A stretch of 64,000 bases of DNA from positions 124,001 to 188,000 of the forward strand of contig NZ_FZOJ01000002.1 of the NCBI RefSeq assembly GCF_900188145.1, in the 5' to 3' direction. The notes below the pieces were generated by a model. It did not search any database, was not told the DNA's origin, and saw only the letters and a list, made by a program, of their open reading frames with translations. The translations under genes and the position numbers were made by a program. This stretch comes from Anaerovirgula multivorans (GTDB lineage: Bacteria; Bacillota; Clostridia; Peptostreptococcales; Natronincolaceae). Of the stretch, positions 27,054-38,168 are shown piece by piece; position 1 is the first letter of the stretch; every line of letters starts with the position of its first letter.

Positions 27054-27706
27054 TACTCTTCCCCCTTTACAACATAATCTACAAAGATTCCTGAAGTTAC
27101 CACATCATTAGGATCAATTTCCCCTATTTCTACAATTTCTTCCGCTTCAACGATTACTATATCTGCAGCTGTAGCCATCATAGGGTTAAAGTTTCTAGTA
27201 GCTCCCTTATACCAAACATTTCCCAGTTTGTCTACCTTACTACCTCTAATTAATGCAATATCCGCCTTGAGGGGTAACTCTAATAAATATTGCTTTCCAT
27301 CCACTGTAATTTTTTCTTTGCCTTCCTCTACAACAGTACCAATGCCGGTGGGGGTTAATATGCCTCCTAATCCTGCACCACCTGCTCTAATTCTTTCTGC
27401 CAATGTACCTTGCGGAACTAATGTGACATCGATTTCACCAGCATTCATTTTTTGACCTGTTACTGGATTCGTTCCAATATGAGAGGCAATTAGTTTTTTC
27501 ACCCTATCATTCACAATTAACTTTCCGATGCCCTTTTCCGGTCTCGCTGTATCTGTACAGATAATAAATAAGTCTTTTACTCCCTTTTCAATCAAACCAT
27601 CTACAAGGGTTTCTGGAGTTCCTACCCCCATGAAACCAGCAATCATAACCGTCATGCCATCTTTAACATACTCCAACGCCTTCTCTAACTCCACGATTTT
27701 ACTCAT
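27053..27706 (-). CDS. 3-oxoacid/acetate CoA-transferase subunit A
   Basis: 217 residues. The glycine-rich [15 protein letters not shown] near residue 24 and [16 protein letters not shown] near residue 110 are the CoA-binding signatures of AtoD/CtfA-type alpha subunits. GGGGGATATTAC precedes the ATG. It is the first gene of the operon controlled by the -24/-12 promoter at 27745-27762. Substrate specificity cannot be read; acetoacetate and butyrate enzymes look alike at this level. Confidence 0.9.
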   Translation of the reverse strand: MSKIVELEKALEYVKDGMTVMIAGFMGVGTPETLVDGLIEKGVKDLFIICTDTARPEKGIGKLIVNDRVKKLIASHIGTNPVTGQKMNAGEIDVTLVPQGTLAERIRAGGAGLGGILTPTGIGTVVEEGKEKITVDGKQYLLELPLKADIALIRGSKVDKLGNVWYKGATRNFNPMMATAADIVIVEAEEIVEIGEIDPNDVVTSGIFVDYVVKGEE

Positions 27707-27744
27707 GTAATATCCCCCTTCATTTATTATTTACCATAGTAATA

Positions 27745-27762
27745 TAGCAATATTTATGCCAA
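27745..27762 (-). promoter_or_regulatory. Sigma-54 (-24/-12) promoter for the CoA-transferase operon
   Basis: On the minus strand TTGGCATAAATATTGCTA matches TGGCAC-N5-TTGCA with GG and GC spaced 12 bases apart. Transcription would begin near 27736, about 30 bases before the ATG at 27706. The neighbouring gene encodes a sigma-54 activator. Confidence 0.82.
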
Positions 27763-27792
27763 CCTTATATCCTACATTTGTGATTGCTCATC

Positions 27793-27880
27793 TGCGCCAA
27801 CACTGAGTATTTCAACAATACTTGGGCATTTAACTTTTATTCTATATATCAAAAAATATAATCGATGCTTTTATACATCG
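27793..27880. promoter_or_regulatory. Candidate activator binding sites (UAS)
   Basis: Two dyads lie 35-120 bases upstream of the -24 element: AGTATT-N5-AATACT inside TGCGCCAA...TTGGGCA (27793-27828), and CGATG-N8-CATCG (27863-27880). Position suits enhancer sites for the Fis-type HTH of the activator. Which is used is unknown. Confidence 0.4.
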
Positions 27881-27920
27881 TTTCCAAGTGCTCTATTGTT
27901 ATTTAAACGTTTTTTTGATG

Positions 27921-29318
27921 TTATAACGCATCATCTTGATGTAATATAGCATCGTAGTTTAGTTTGTATTTTTTTATCTTCCTTACTAAAGTGGACTGAT
28001 CTATTCCTAATTTTTTAGCAGCGCCTCTAGTGGATCTATGTATTTTTAGTGCATCCTTTATAAGTTTAATTTCTAGTTGCTTTACCGCTTCCTTTAGGTT
28101 CCCTCCTTTAGCAGAAATACCACCTATGTTTTTTAGGTTTAATATTTCTACAACATCCTCTTCCTCCACTATTTTTTTATCTGTTACAACAATCAGCCGC
28201 TCAACAACATTCTGCAATTCCCTTACATTACCCTTCCAGCCATAACGATAAAAGAGATCTAAGGTTCCTTGAGTAAATCTTTTATCAAAGTGATATTCTT
28301 TATTGAAAACATTTGTAAAGTAATGGATTAGAGGAATGATATCTTCTTTCCTCTCTCTTAAAGGTGGAATTTTAATCGGAACAACATTTATTCTATAGAA
28401 TAAATCCTCTCTAAAACTTCCTTTTCTCACCATTTCTTCAAGATCTCTATTGGTAGCAGCAATGACCCTAGTATCAATAGATATTTGTTTAGTGCCTCCA
28501 ATACGAATAACTTCTTTTTCCTGGATAACTCTAAGCAGCTTTGCCTGCAGGTGTATCGGCAATTCTGCTATCTCATCTAAGAAAATAGTACCTTTGTCAG
28601 CTAGTTCAAACATCCCTGGTTTTCCTTCTTTTTTTGCTCCCGTAAAAGACCCCTGCTCATAACCAAAAAGCTCACTTTCCAGCAAATGCTCTGGTATGGC
28701 AGCACAATTAATTTTGATAAATCCACCTCTACAGCTGCTAGCATCATGAATAAGCTTTGCAATAACATCCTTGCCTACACCAGATTCTCCTAATATTAGT
28801 ATGTTTGAATTGACCTTAGACGCCTTTAATGCCAGTTCTACCACCTTATCCATTGCCTCACTATGAAAGACAAAATCTTTATCCTTCTTATCAAAGGGCA
28901 TCTCTTGATTTAACGTTTGGCTCTCTAGATTATAGATTTCCGTTAAGTCCCATACATTGTTTACAATTAGTTTGATGTTGCCTTCATCATCGAAAACCGG
29001 CACCCCTTTTGCAAGAAGCTTTTTACCGGTTTTAACGGTATACATCACAGTAGCAGGAGCTTTTATTCTCATTACTTGCAAACTGGCGGATTCAGAAAAG
29101 TATCCTTCTTTTACTAAATCCTTCATATTTTTTCCTATCAATTCCTTTTCCTTTAACCCCGCCATTTTTTCATAGGTACGGTTCACCCTTAAGGTAGTTC
29201 CTTCACCATCTGTAAGATAAATGCCATCACTTAAATTTTCTATAATATCATTTAACATTTCAATGGTTGTATTGGCTTTATATAATTGTAATTCTAGTTT
29301 CTCTAGTTTATTTGTCAT
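27921..29318 (-). CDS. Sigma-54-dependent transcriptional activator (PAS-AAA-Fis)
   Basis: 465 residues. Residues 1-20 form a short coiled coil, about 20-125 a PAS domain (DGIYLTDGEGTTLRVN), about 150-380 the AAA domain with Walker A GESGVGKD, the sigma-54 contact loop ELFGYEQGSFTGAKKEG (GSFTGA in place of the usual GAFTGA) and Walker B GTIFLDEIAEL, and the end is a Fis-type HTH (STRGAAKKLGIDQSTLVRKI). It senses a small molecule through PAS and opens sigma-54 promoters. The -24/-12 promoter of the CoA-transferase operon next door is its obvious target. Confidence 0.93.
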   Translation of the reverse strand: MTNKLEKLELQLYKANTTIEMLNDIIENLSDGIYLTDGEGTTLRVNRTYEKMAGLKEKELIGKNMKDLVKEGYFSESASLQVMRIKAPATVMYTVKTGKKLLAKGVPVFDDEGNIKLIVNNVWDLTEIYNLESQTLNQEMPFDKKDKDFVFHSEAMDKVVELALKASKVNSNILILGESGVGKDVIAKLIHDASSCRGGFIKINCAAIPEHLLESELFGYEQGSFTGAKKEGKPGMFELADKGTIFLDEIAELPIHLQAKLLRVIQEKEVIRIGGTKQISIDTRVIAATNRDLEEMVRKGSFREDLFYRINVVPIKIPPLRERKEDIIPLIHYFTNVFNKEYHFDKRFTQGTLDLFYRYGWKGNVRELQNVVERLIVVTDKKIVEEEDVVEILNLKNIGGISAKGGNLKEAVKQLEIKLIKDALKIHRSTRGAAKKLGIDQSTLVRKIKKYKLNYDAILHQDDAL

Positions 29319-29397
29319 TTTATCACCTTATCAACATGATTATTATAGATCTATCATATCAAAAACCCATCAATTTGTCTAAATTGTCCTAATACAA

Positions 29398-29421
29398 TAA
29401 AAAAAGCATCTTCGATGCTTT
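29398..29421 (-). terminator. Terminator of the structured RNA
   Basis: On the minus strand AAAGCATC and GATGCTTT pair around GAA and are followed by a seven-base T-run. Confidence 0.85.
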
Positions 29422-29575
29422 CGCTGGGTGAAACAACTAAGCGATCAGCACAATTTAGCAAGCTAAATTGGCTGCCTGCTTATAGGAAACCCTAGGTTTC
29501 CTTCGACGACAGCAAAGCTGTCTGAGCACCTTCCTGAAGGCGGGCAGTGGATTTCATCCCCTACAACCCCTATTT
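29400..29575 (-). ncRNA. Structured non-coding RNA candidate, about 150-175 nt
   Basis: The minus strand from about 29575 to 29400 holds at least five stems and no open frame. GGGGATGAAAT (about 29551-29561) pairs with GTTTCACCC (29426-29434) to close the molecule; inside are CCTTC/GAAGG, GACAGC/GCTGTC, GGAAACC/GGTTTCC and AATTTAGC/GCTAAATT, plus a CTGCC/GGCAG long-range helix. It ends in a strong terminator. It lies between a LysR gene and a sigma-54 activator. I cannot name it; the raiA RNA class is one candidate to test, with no firm match. Confidence 0.65.
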
Positions 29576-29612
29576 TTATATACTAGGAAAGTAGAACTTT
29601 CCTAGTATATAA
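29576..29612. terminator. Perfect 17-bp hairpin upstream of the structured RNA
   Basis: TTATATACTAGGAAAGT and its exact complement are separated by three bases. Beside it AAAAAGATGCCATCTTTTTT (29612-29631) forms a smaller hairpin after the LysR gene. The pair may end LysR transcription or mark the start of the RNA. Confidence 0.6.
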
Positions 29613-29652
29613 AAAAGATGGCATCTTTTTATAGATTCCATCAAATGGTTCT

Positions 29653-30573
29653 CTAAATACTTATTCTGTTTGTCTTGAATTTACAGGCAAATTTTTGAAA
29701 CTCTACTTCTACAGGTGAAGGAGAACGATATTTATGATATACAAAATATATTTTTCTATCTAACTTGAACTCCTTAATTTTAAAGGCATTTAATAGATTG
29801 TTTTTCACTTCGTATTCAACTGCATATTTAGATAAAAAAGAAACTCCTAAGCCTTTCATTATGCTTTGTTTTATTGTCTCTGTATTTTCAATATAAGCAA
29901 CAACATTTAAATTTTCAACACTATATCCCTTTTCTATTAATTTTGTTTCAATTAACTTTCTGGTACCAGAACCTTTTTCTCGAAATATAAAGTCTTCCTT
30001 TTGCTTTAAAAATGCTTCAAAGCTAATTTCATTGTTTTTATAATCAATATATGGCTTTGAATAGGGTGTAATCAGTAATAATTCATCATCTTCTAGTTCA
30101 ACATATTTTAATTGATTACTATATGTTTTGGCACCAACAAATCCAAAATTTATATCACCCTTTATTATTCCATCTACAATTTGTTCTGTATCATAATGAT
30201 AAACTTTAAAAGTTGTGCCACAATACATCTTTTTAAAATAAGCTATTAATTCTGGTAATAAATATTGTCCAGGTACAGTACTTGCTGCAATTTCAATATC
30301 ACCAGTGATCTCTCCTTTAAATTTTCCCAACTCAAAAACAGCTGTTTTTTTGAGATTAATTATGCTAGTGGCGTAATTAAATAGTATTTCTCCTGTTTTT
30401 GTCAAGGTTATTTTCCTATTACTGCGATTCAATAGAGTTGTACCTAATTCTTCTTCTAAATTTTGCAGATGATTACTTAATGTAGGTTGTGTAAGATGGA
30501 GAATATCTGCAGCTTTTGAAAAGCTTTTAAATTTTACAATAGCAACAAAGGTTTCTAGCTGTCTAATATCCAT
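29653..30573 (-). CDS. LysR family regulator, selenium/sulfur-metabolism-like type
   Basis: 306 residues. The N-terminal HTH reads FSKAADILHLTQPTLSNHLQNLEEELG, and the C-terminal 210 residues are a LysR substrate-binding domain (GDIEIAASTVPGQYLLPELI). The sequence resembles the CysL-like group that in Clostridia is often annotated as selenium-metabolism-associated. It is divergent from the formate dehydrogenase gene with a 690-bp gap between, so it may control that gene. The effector is unknown. Confidence 0.85.
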   Translation of the reverse strand: MDIRQLETFVAIVKFKSFSKAADILHLTQPTLSNHLQNLEEELGTTLLNRSNRKITLTKTGEILFNYATSIINLKKTAVFELGKFKGEITGDIEIAASTVPGQYLLPELIAYFKKMYCGTTFKVYHYDTEQIVDGIIKGDINFGFVGAKTYSNQLKYVELEDDELLLITPYSKPYIDYKNNEISFEAFLKQKEDFIFREKGSGTRKLIETKLIEKGYSVENLNVVAYIENTETIKQSIMKGLGVSFLSKYAVEYEVKNNLLNAFKIKEFKLDRKIYFVYHKYRSPSPVEVEFQKFACKFKTNRISI

Positions 30574-30984
30574 GATAATTCTCCTATATACTAAACTTAA
30601 TTAATGGCTTAAGACTTTTATAGATCTTTTCTAAATAAACACTATTATTTACCATTATCATTTTGGTTTTAATTATAATAAATTATGACTAATTTATCAA
30701 TTTGATTTTTTCAATTGAAAACACCTTTATTATAGATAATTCTTATACTACAAAGTTTTTCTTAATAAATATTAAAAATCACAACTATTATATACTACTT
30801 TGTATCATTTTTTCTTTCCAATCAAATGGAATAATACGCGCAATGAATTTTTCCAAAATAATATAAATACATGCTAAGGTTTATATAGTTATTCTTAATT
30901 GGACACTAAAGTTAGCTGTTGCTATACTTATGGCAAGTTGTGTTATATGTAAAAAATTCGGCACATCTTTTCAACATCCATTTT

Positions 30985-31044
30985 ATGCAGCTTTTATGTA
31001 GCTTTTCTCTCTTACGAGGGAGGCATTTAAGCTGCATACTTTTT
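30985..31044 (+). promoter_or_regulatory. Multi-stem hairpin with T-run in the fdhA leader
   Basis: ATGCAGCTT (30985-30993) pairs with AAGCTGCAT (31029-31037), enclosing CTCTCT-TACG-AGGGAG (31007-31022) with a UNCG-type loop, and a T-run follows. It lies 220 bases before fdhA in the same direction. It looks like a terminator or attenuator. The rest of the 30574-31262 gap is AT-rich with no gene I can support. Confidence 0.45.
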
Positions 31045-31262
31045 CTATAACTAACCCAACTTGTCGTAATTTCTAATGAAAAATTCAATTTTCATATACT
31101 TAATTACATTACTTACTCACTAAAATCAATTAATTCTGTGTTTCATATTTGAAGGCTTTTAGATTCATATGTTTTATAGATATAGATGAGGAACATCTAT
31201 GAATTTGATATTTAATTATTTCTTTAATTCATTTTATTTTAATTGAGAAAGGATGATGAAAA

Positions 31263-33935
<2,673 letters not shown>

Positions 33936-34075
33936 ATAGATACTATCAGAGATCAAGATGCATGATTTTGGTTTCTTTTTTAAAAACCCTATTAAATTAA
34001 CTTAGAAGAATTACTAAAATGGTAAGTCTATTCCCAAACTTCTCTTACGATATTTATTTATAATCAGGGGATTAT

Positions 34076-34115
34076 AAAAGCTGGTGAAATTTGTCTTCTA
34101 CCAGCTTTTCATTTT
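34076..34115. terminator. Terminator after fdhA, between convergent genes
   Basis: AAAAGCTGGT and ACCAGCTTTT pair around 14 bases, followed by CATTTT. It lies 140 bases past the fdhA stop and 60 bases past the transaldolase stop on the other strand. Confidence 0.75.
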
Positions 34116-34177
34116 CCTCTGTATAAGCGGCTGCTTCAAAACCGCAGATTGCTTCTGTATTTGCTCATTTACTTATA

Positions 34178-35257
34178 CTATTTTACAATCACCATATATT
34201 TACGAATCATGCTTACTAAGTCGTCATATCCTCCGAGGAATTGTAATAAAGTTTTATTTACTGCTCCAAAGGAATCGAACTCCTCTACTGTCATACCATT
34301 TGGTTCATATGCCTTAATAAAATCTGGTAGTTTTTGAGTCAATTTTTCTATTATTTTAGTATCTACAGGTTGATCAATACGATTCTCTACTTTAATATCA
34401 GAGTGATTGAAGCGTTTAATCCATTTATGAGGTATAGTTAATGACATGTCTGCTCCTATTAACTCAGACCATTGATGATGATTTCGATAAGCAGCCGCTA
34501 ATAATTGGGTTCTATAACCTTTTTCTTTATAGATTTTATAGGCATTTTTCATGATGGCAACACCAGCCCATTCTAAGCAAGCTGGGTCAAGGATGATTCC
34601 ATCTCGGTCTGCTACGAATTTTAACCAATCGTCTATTCTTCCTAACATAATAGTGCATACTGGATGCATTAGAGAAGTATCTTTACCCTCCGCCTCTCTT
34701 CTCTTTAAACCTCGTTCTACCGCCTCAGCAACTGCCAATGCTTGAGGAACAGTAAAGCTAACAGTTGCATTGATGCTCACTCCTTGGTAAGTAGCCTCTT
34801 CTACAGCCTTTACACCCGCCTTTGTGACAGGCATCTTTACTTGAACATTTGGTGCCAAGGTATGAAAGCCTACTGCCTGTTCCAATATGAGCTCAGGATC
34901 TCTGTAGTATTTTGTGTTCGTTTGGATAGATATTCTTCCTTTTTGCCCCTTAGATACTTCATATATTGGCATTAATAGCTTTGCTCCAGCAACTGCCATC
35001 TCTTCATTTAGCTTCCACGCAATATCGTCCTCTGTGGCATTAGGCATCTCTTGAATCATTTCTTTAATTCTGTCTTCATATAAATGCATTTCTTTTTTTA
35101 ATACTTCTCCTACAATTACTGGATTGGTTGTAGCACCTACAGCTCCATATTCTAAGGCATACTCTAATTCAGCTATAGAACAAGAATCGTTCCAGAAATC
35201 TGTTTTGGTTGTATTCACCATCTCATGCAATGGGCTTTTGTATTGTTTTTGGCTCAT
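34178..35257 (-). CDS. Transaldolase family protein
   Basis: 359 residues of the TAL barrel. The N-terminal region has DFWNDSCSIAELEYALEYG and ATTNPVIV, the D-x-x...T-T-N-P signature of transaldolases; the Schiff-base Lys is probably in VQVKMPVTKAGVKA. The family moves dihydroxyacetone units between sugar phosphates or splits fructose-6-phosphate. GGAGGAAAATTT precedes the ATG. It lies downstream of relics of a ribose-type transporter on the same strand, which suggests a former or present pentose catabolic unit. Confidence 0.85.
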   Translation of the reverse strand: MSQKQYKSPLHEMVNTTKTDFWNDSCSIAELEYALEYGAVGATTNPVIVGEVLKKEMHLYEDRIKEMIQEMPNATEDDIAWKLNEEMAVAGAKLLMPIYEVSKGQKGRISIQTNTKYYRDPELILEQAVGFHTLAPNVQVKMPVTKAGVKAVEEATYQGVSINATVSFTVPQALAVAEAVERGLKRREAEGKDTSLMHPVCTIMLGRIDDWLKFVADRDGIILDPACLEWAGVAIMKNAYKIYKEKGYRTQLLAAAYRNHHQWSELIGADMSLTIPHKWIKRFNHSDIKVENRIDQPVDTKIIEKLTQKLPDFIKAYEPNGMTVEEFDSFGAVNKTLLQFLGGYDDLVSMIRKYMVIVK

Positions 35258-35487
35258 AAATTTTCCTCCCTCACTTATGCTTTATTATTAGGTACTTTTA
35301 GCAATATATAATTATATTAATTATATATTAAGCGTAAAGTTTGTAGATCATATTAATTCCTATCTATCTATTATACCCTTCTATCTTATCATATTATCGT
35401 TAGTTTATTCATCCTCATATGTTTTTTATTATAACACTTTTTATTGCTTCTGTTTATCTACATATATCATTTTCTTAGAAGATATCT

Positions 35488-35772
35488 TTATAATAAAGGA
35501 AATAATCCCGCTCGTTTTCTATCTTCAGTCAATAATGCTATCTTGTGTTTTATATCCTCTTGCGGAGACTTGATTTCTATTTTTTCACCTTGGTCAGATT
35601 TGGCAATTCCGAAAATACACTGCATTACTTCTGTTCTTCCTGCCCCCTTCAACCCAGCAAAACCCAAAATTACTGTACCCTTCTTAACTTTTAACCGAAC
35701 ATTTTCTAAGGCTACTACTCTTGGAAATATTTTTGTTATATTTTCCATCTCTAAAATATAATTATTTTCCAT
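35488..35772 (-). pseudogene. Internally deleted sugar ABC ATPase (rbsA/xylG type)
   Basis: The 94-codon frame starts like the first ATPase domain ([20 protein letters not shown]) and after KKGTVI jumps straight into the second domain ([16 protein letters not shown], then [16 protein letters not shown]) and stops. An intact protein has about 500 residues; Walker A, signature and Walker B of domain 1 and the whole end of domain 2 are missing. The join keeps the frame, which points to one internal deletion plus a 3' loss. No permease gene remains. Confidence 0.82.
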
Positions 35773-35793
35773 TTTCTTTGTCCCTTTATTTTA

Positions 35794-35831
35794 ATACAAA
35801 GGATACCAATATAAACTGGTATCCTTTGTAT
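35794..35831. terminator. Perfect 15-bp hairpin after the sugar-binding protein gene
   Basis: ATACAAAGGATACCA and its exact complement are separated by eight bases. It lies 18 bases past the binding-protein stop. Such a hairpin is usual between rbsB-type genes and the next gene, where it lowers downstream expression and protects the upstream RNA. Confidence 0.75.
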
Positions 35832-35848
35832 GTTTTGATGATCTTCTC

Positions 35849-36841
35849 TTATTTAAAATCTTGATAATTTTCTGGAGTAACTAATTGGAATGGAATCCAT
35901 ACATATTGATCTACTGCGTTACCTTTTGCTAAATTTACAGCAGCTTCCATCGCTCCGCCACCTTGTCCATTGGCATCTTGGAATACAGTTACATCTAGCT
36001 TGCCAGCTTCTACTTGTGCTATAGCGTCTGGTGTAGCATCAACGCCGCCTACTAATATTTCTCCTAATAAACCTGCAGCTTCAATCGCCATAATTGCTCC
36101 TAATGCCATATCATCATTATTAGATGCTACTGCATCAATTTGATCTCCAGAGGACAACCAGTTTTCCATTAAGGTCATACCTTCTTCTCTTGACCAATTA
36201 GCTGTTTGTACTTTAGTGATGTTTATTTCTGGATGTTTTGCAGCTACTTCTTGTACTCCTTCAGTTCTCTTTTGACTAGCTTCGTTGTCTAATCTACCTT
36301 GCATAATTACTACATTACCTTTTCCGTCTAATTTTTCAGCTAGATATTCCATTTGGAAGATACCAGCATCAATGGACTCAGAACCTACAAAGGTAGTTCC
36401 TTCTGGTAAGTAATCAGGTACTCTGTTTACGTAAACTAGTGGAATTCCTGCTGCCACAGCTGCATTTGACATAGGCTCTGTAGCTTGAGTATTAACCGGT
36501 ACCACGATGATGGCATCCATACCTTGAGAAATGAAGTTTTCTACTTGGTTCAACTGTCTTGGAGCATCTTCATTTGCATCAACATAGGTTACATCTACTT
36601 CGCTACCTAAAGTCTTAGCAAAAGCATCCATACCATCCTTCATGTACATTAGGAAGGTATCGTCAAAGTTAGCAATAGAAACACCAACTTTAATTTTTTC
36701 ATCAGTCCCTTGATCAGCCTCTTGACCAGTTTCTTCAGCTTCTCCCTCGTTTCCTGCTGGTGCCGGACCACTGCAACCCACAAAAGCTACCAATGTCAGC
36801 ACTAAAACTAACAATAATGCTAAAATTCTTTTTTGATTCAT
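35849..36841 (-). CDS. Sugar ABC transporter substrate-binding lipoprotein (RbsB type)
   Basis: 330 residues. Signal peptide of about 22 residues with lipobox AFVGC, an acidic linker, then a Peripla_BP_4 domain (KVGVSIANFDDTFLMYM, IVVPVNTQATEPM, ASNNDDMALGAIMAIEA, VGGVDATPDAI). This is the ribose/xylose/galactose class. AAGGGGGAG precedes the ATG. It appears intact while the ATPase gene after it is destroyed and no permease is present, so it may be an orphan or serve another transporter. Two LacI-type operators lie upstream. Confidence 0.9.
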   Translation of the reverse strand: MNQKRILALLLVLVLTLVAFVGCSGPAPAGNEGEAEETGQEADQGTDEKIKVGVSIANFDDTFLMYMKDGMDAFAKTLGSEVDVTYVDANEDAPRQLNQVENFISQGMDAIIVVPVNTQATEPMSNAAVAAGIPLVYVNRVPDYLPEGTTFVGSESIDAGIFQMEYLAEKLDGKGNVVIMQGRLDNEASQKRTEGVQEVAAKHPEINITKVQTANWSREEGMTLMENWLSSGDQIDAVASNNDDMALGAIMAIEAAGLLGEILVGGVDATPDAIAQVEAGKLDVTVFQDANGQGGGAMEAAVNLAKGNAVDQYVWIPFQLVTPENYQDFK

Positions 36842-37022
36842 ACTTTCTCCCCCTTAAGTTTTTTATTGCTTTTTTATATAAACTTAACCCTAACAAAGCT
36901 TGAGAGTTAAGATTATACCTACTATAAAAACTTGGTTAGTAAAGACTTGTCTACAAGCATAAATCAAGGTTATTCCCTATGTACCTACTGTATATGCAAC
37001 TTTTCCATTTTCATTCCCTTTC

Positions 37023-37059
37023 TGCAAACGTTTACGAAAAACAGCAGCAAACGTTTGCA
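37023..37059. promoter_or_regulatory. Twin LacI/CcpA-type operators upstream of the sugar-binding protein gene
   Basis: TGCAAACGTTTACG (37023-37036) and AGCAAACGTTTGCA (37046-37059) share the core CAAACGTTTNC; the second contains a perfect 12-bp palindrome. Centres are 23 bases apart. They lie 180 bases before the ATG at 36841. The sequence fits an RbsR/LacI operator or a cre site. The remaining 36842-37373 gap holds this, the mgtC terminator and AT-rich DNA. Confidence 0.6.
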
Positions 37060-37285
37060 GAAAAATGCAATAGTGTCTATTCATATTTTGTAAAATTATT
37101 CCACCTATCCGGCAGCTAAAATCGTCTTACTTATGCTTACCACTATTACATCGCAGTAATTTTTTATATAATATTTTGTTTATTCTGAATAGTTTTTTTA
37201 TAGGACAATAATATCACATGGTTTTTTTTTTGTAAATAATAATTTAAAAATTATCATATTCTTTTGATATATTCCAGACATTGTA

Positions 37286-37325
37286 AAAGTGTAATCTTTA
37301 TCTTATTTGATAGAGATTACACTTT
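37286..37325 (-). terminator. Terminator of mgtC copy 2
   Basis: AAAGTGTAATCT-TATC and GATA-AGATTACACTTT pair with one mismatch around six bases, about 50 bases past the mgtC stop. Confidence 0.7.
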
Positions 37326-37373
37326 CATAACTTAATCTTTGTTTTATTCGTACTGTACATATTTTGGGCTTTA

Positions 37374-38108
37374 TTATATAGGAGAAGATCCTTCACAAGA
37401 AATTCGATCTTGATACCATAGAGCATGTTCAACTCCATAAATCTTTTTAACTTCTTCAAAAAATTTTTTTGATTTAAAGTCCTTAGGAATCTTCACTGCA
37501 AAGTGTATTTCTATAAGATGATCTGTGTCTATATTCATACCATAATCATCTACTTCGAAATCATCATCTCCATTTCTTAATATTTTTATATCCTTTATAG
37601 TAACATTATGTCTCCCTAAAGCCTGCCCAATATCTCCTATCAACCCAGTTCTTTCTTTACATTGTACTATCAAAACTTTATATTTTTTTGTGAAGATTCT
37701 CTTCTCAAACACGCCTAAGCTCATTAGTGCAAAGAGAGCAATAGCTGCTGTTGTCAACCCCCCCACATAATATCCTCCACCAATGGCCAATCCAATACCT
37801 GCACATACCCATAAACTTGCTGCCGTTGTTAGTCCTCTTATATTATTACCTGTCCTTAAAATTGTGCCTGCCCCCAAAAATCCGATACCACTGACAACCT
37901 GTGCTGCTAACCTTGCAGGATCTCCTGTTTGTGCTAAGTTGTTAAACCCGTCTATTGAAATTAACATGATTAAAGAGGCTCCCAAAGTTACTAAAACATG
38001 GGTTCTAAGTCCTGCTGGTCTATTGTTGGCTTCTCGTTCCATTCCGATAAGTCCTCCAATAATTGCCGACAACACTAATCTTAATATGATTTCGTAATTA
38101 GTTATCAT
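37374..38108 (-). CDS. MgtC/SapB family membrane protein (copy 2)
   Basis: 244 residues, with GMEREANNRPAGLRTHVL near residues 22-39 and ARLAAQVVSGIGFLGAGTIL, the MgtC signature; the C-terminus is a soluble ACT-like domain. It is clearly paralogous to the protein at 1025-1744 over the full length. It follows the LacI gene by 60 bases on the same strand and may be cotranscribed. Why a magnesium/phosphate-stress protein would sit beside a catabolic LacI locus is not clear; MgtC is known to affect phosphate uptake in enterobacteria. Confidence 0.88.
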   Translation of the reverse strand: MITNYEIILRLVLSAIIGGLIGMEREANNRPAGLRTHVLVTLGASLIMLISIDGFNNLAQTGDPARLAAQVVSGIGFLGAGTILRTGNNIRGLTTAASLWVCAGIGLAIGGGYYVGGLTTAAIALFALMSLGVFEKRIFTKKYKVLIVQCKERTGLIGDIGQALGRHNVTIKDIKILRNGDDDFEVDDYGMNIDTDHLIEIHFAVKIPKDFKSKKFFEEVKKIYGVEHALWYQDRISCEGSSPI

Positions 38109-38168
38109 AATTGCCTCCCCCCATAAATTCGTTTTACAGATGAAGAATCTGAATAAGAGAATAATTTG

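Noticed and set aside
29400..29575. Known housekeeping RNA (RNase P, tmRNA, SRP, 6S) or a cobalamin riboswitch
   Set aside because: GAAATCC and CTGCCCGC recall cobalamin leaders, but the order of helices does not fit, it ends in its own terminator, and no transport gene follows. Other housekeeping signatures are missing.
37023..37059. Target of the LacI protein at 38169
   Set aside because: The core CAAACGTTT differs from the CTTATACGTTTAAG sites around that gene, so a different LacI-type protein or CcpA is more likely.
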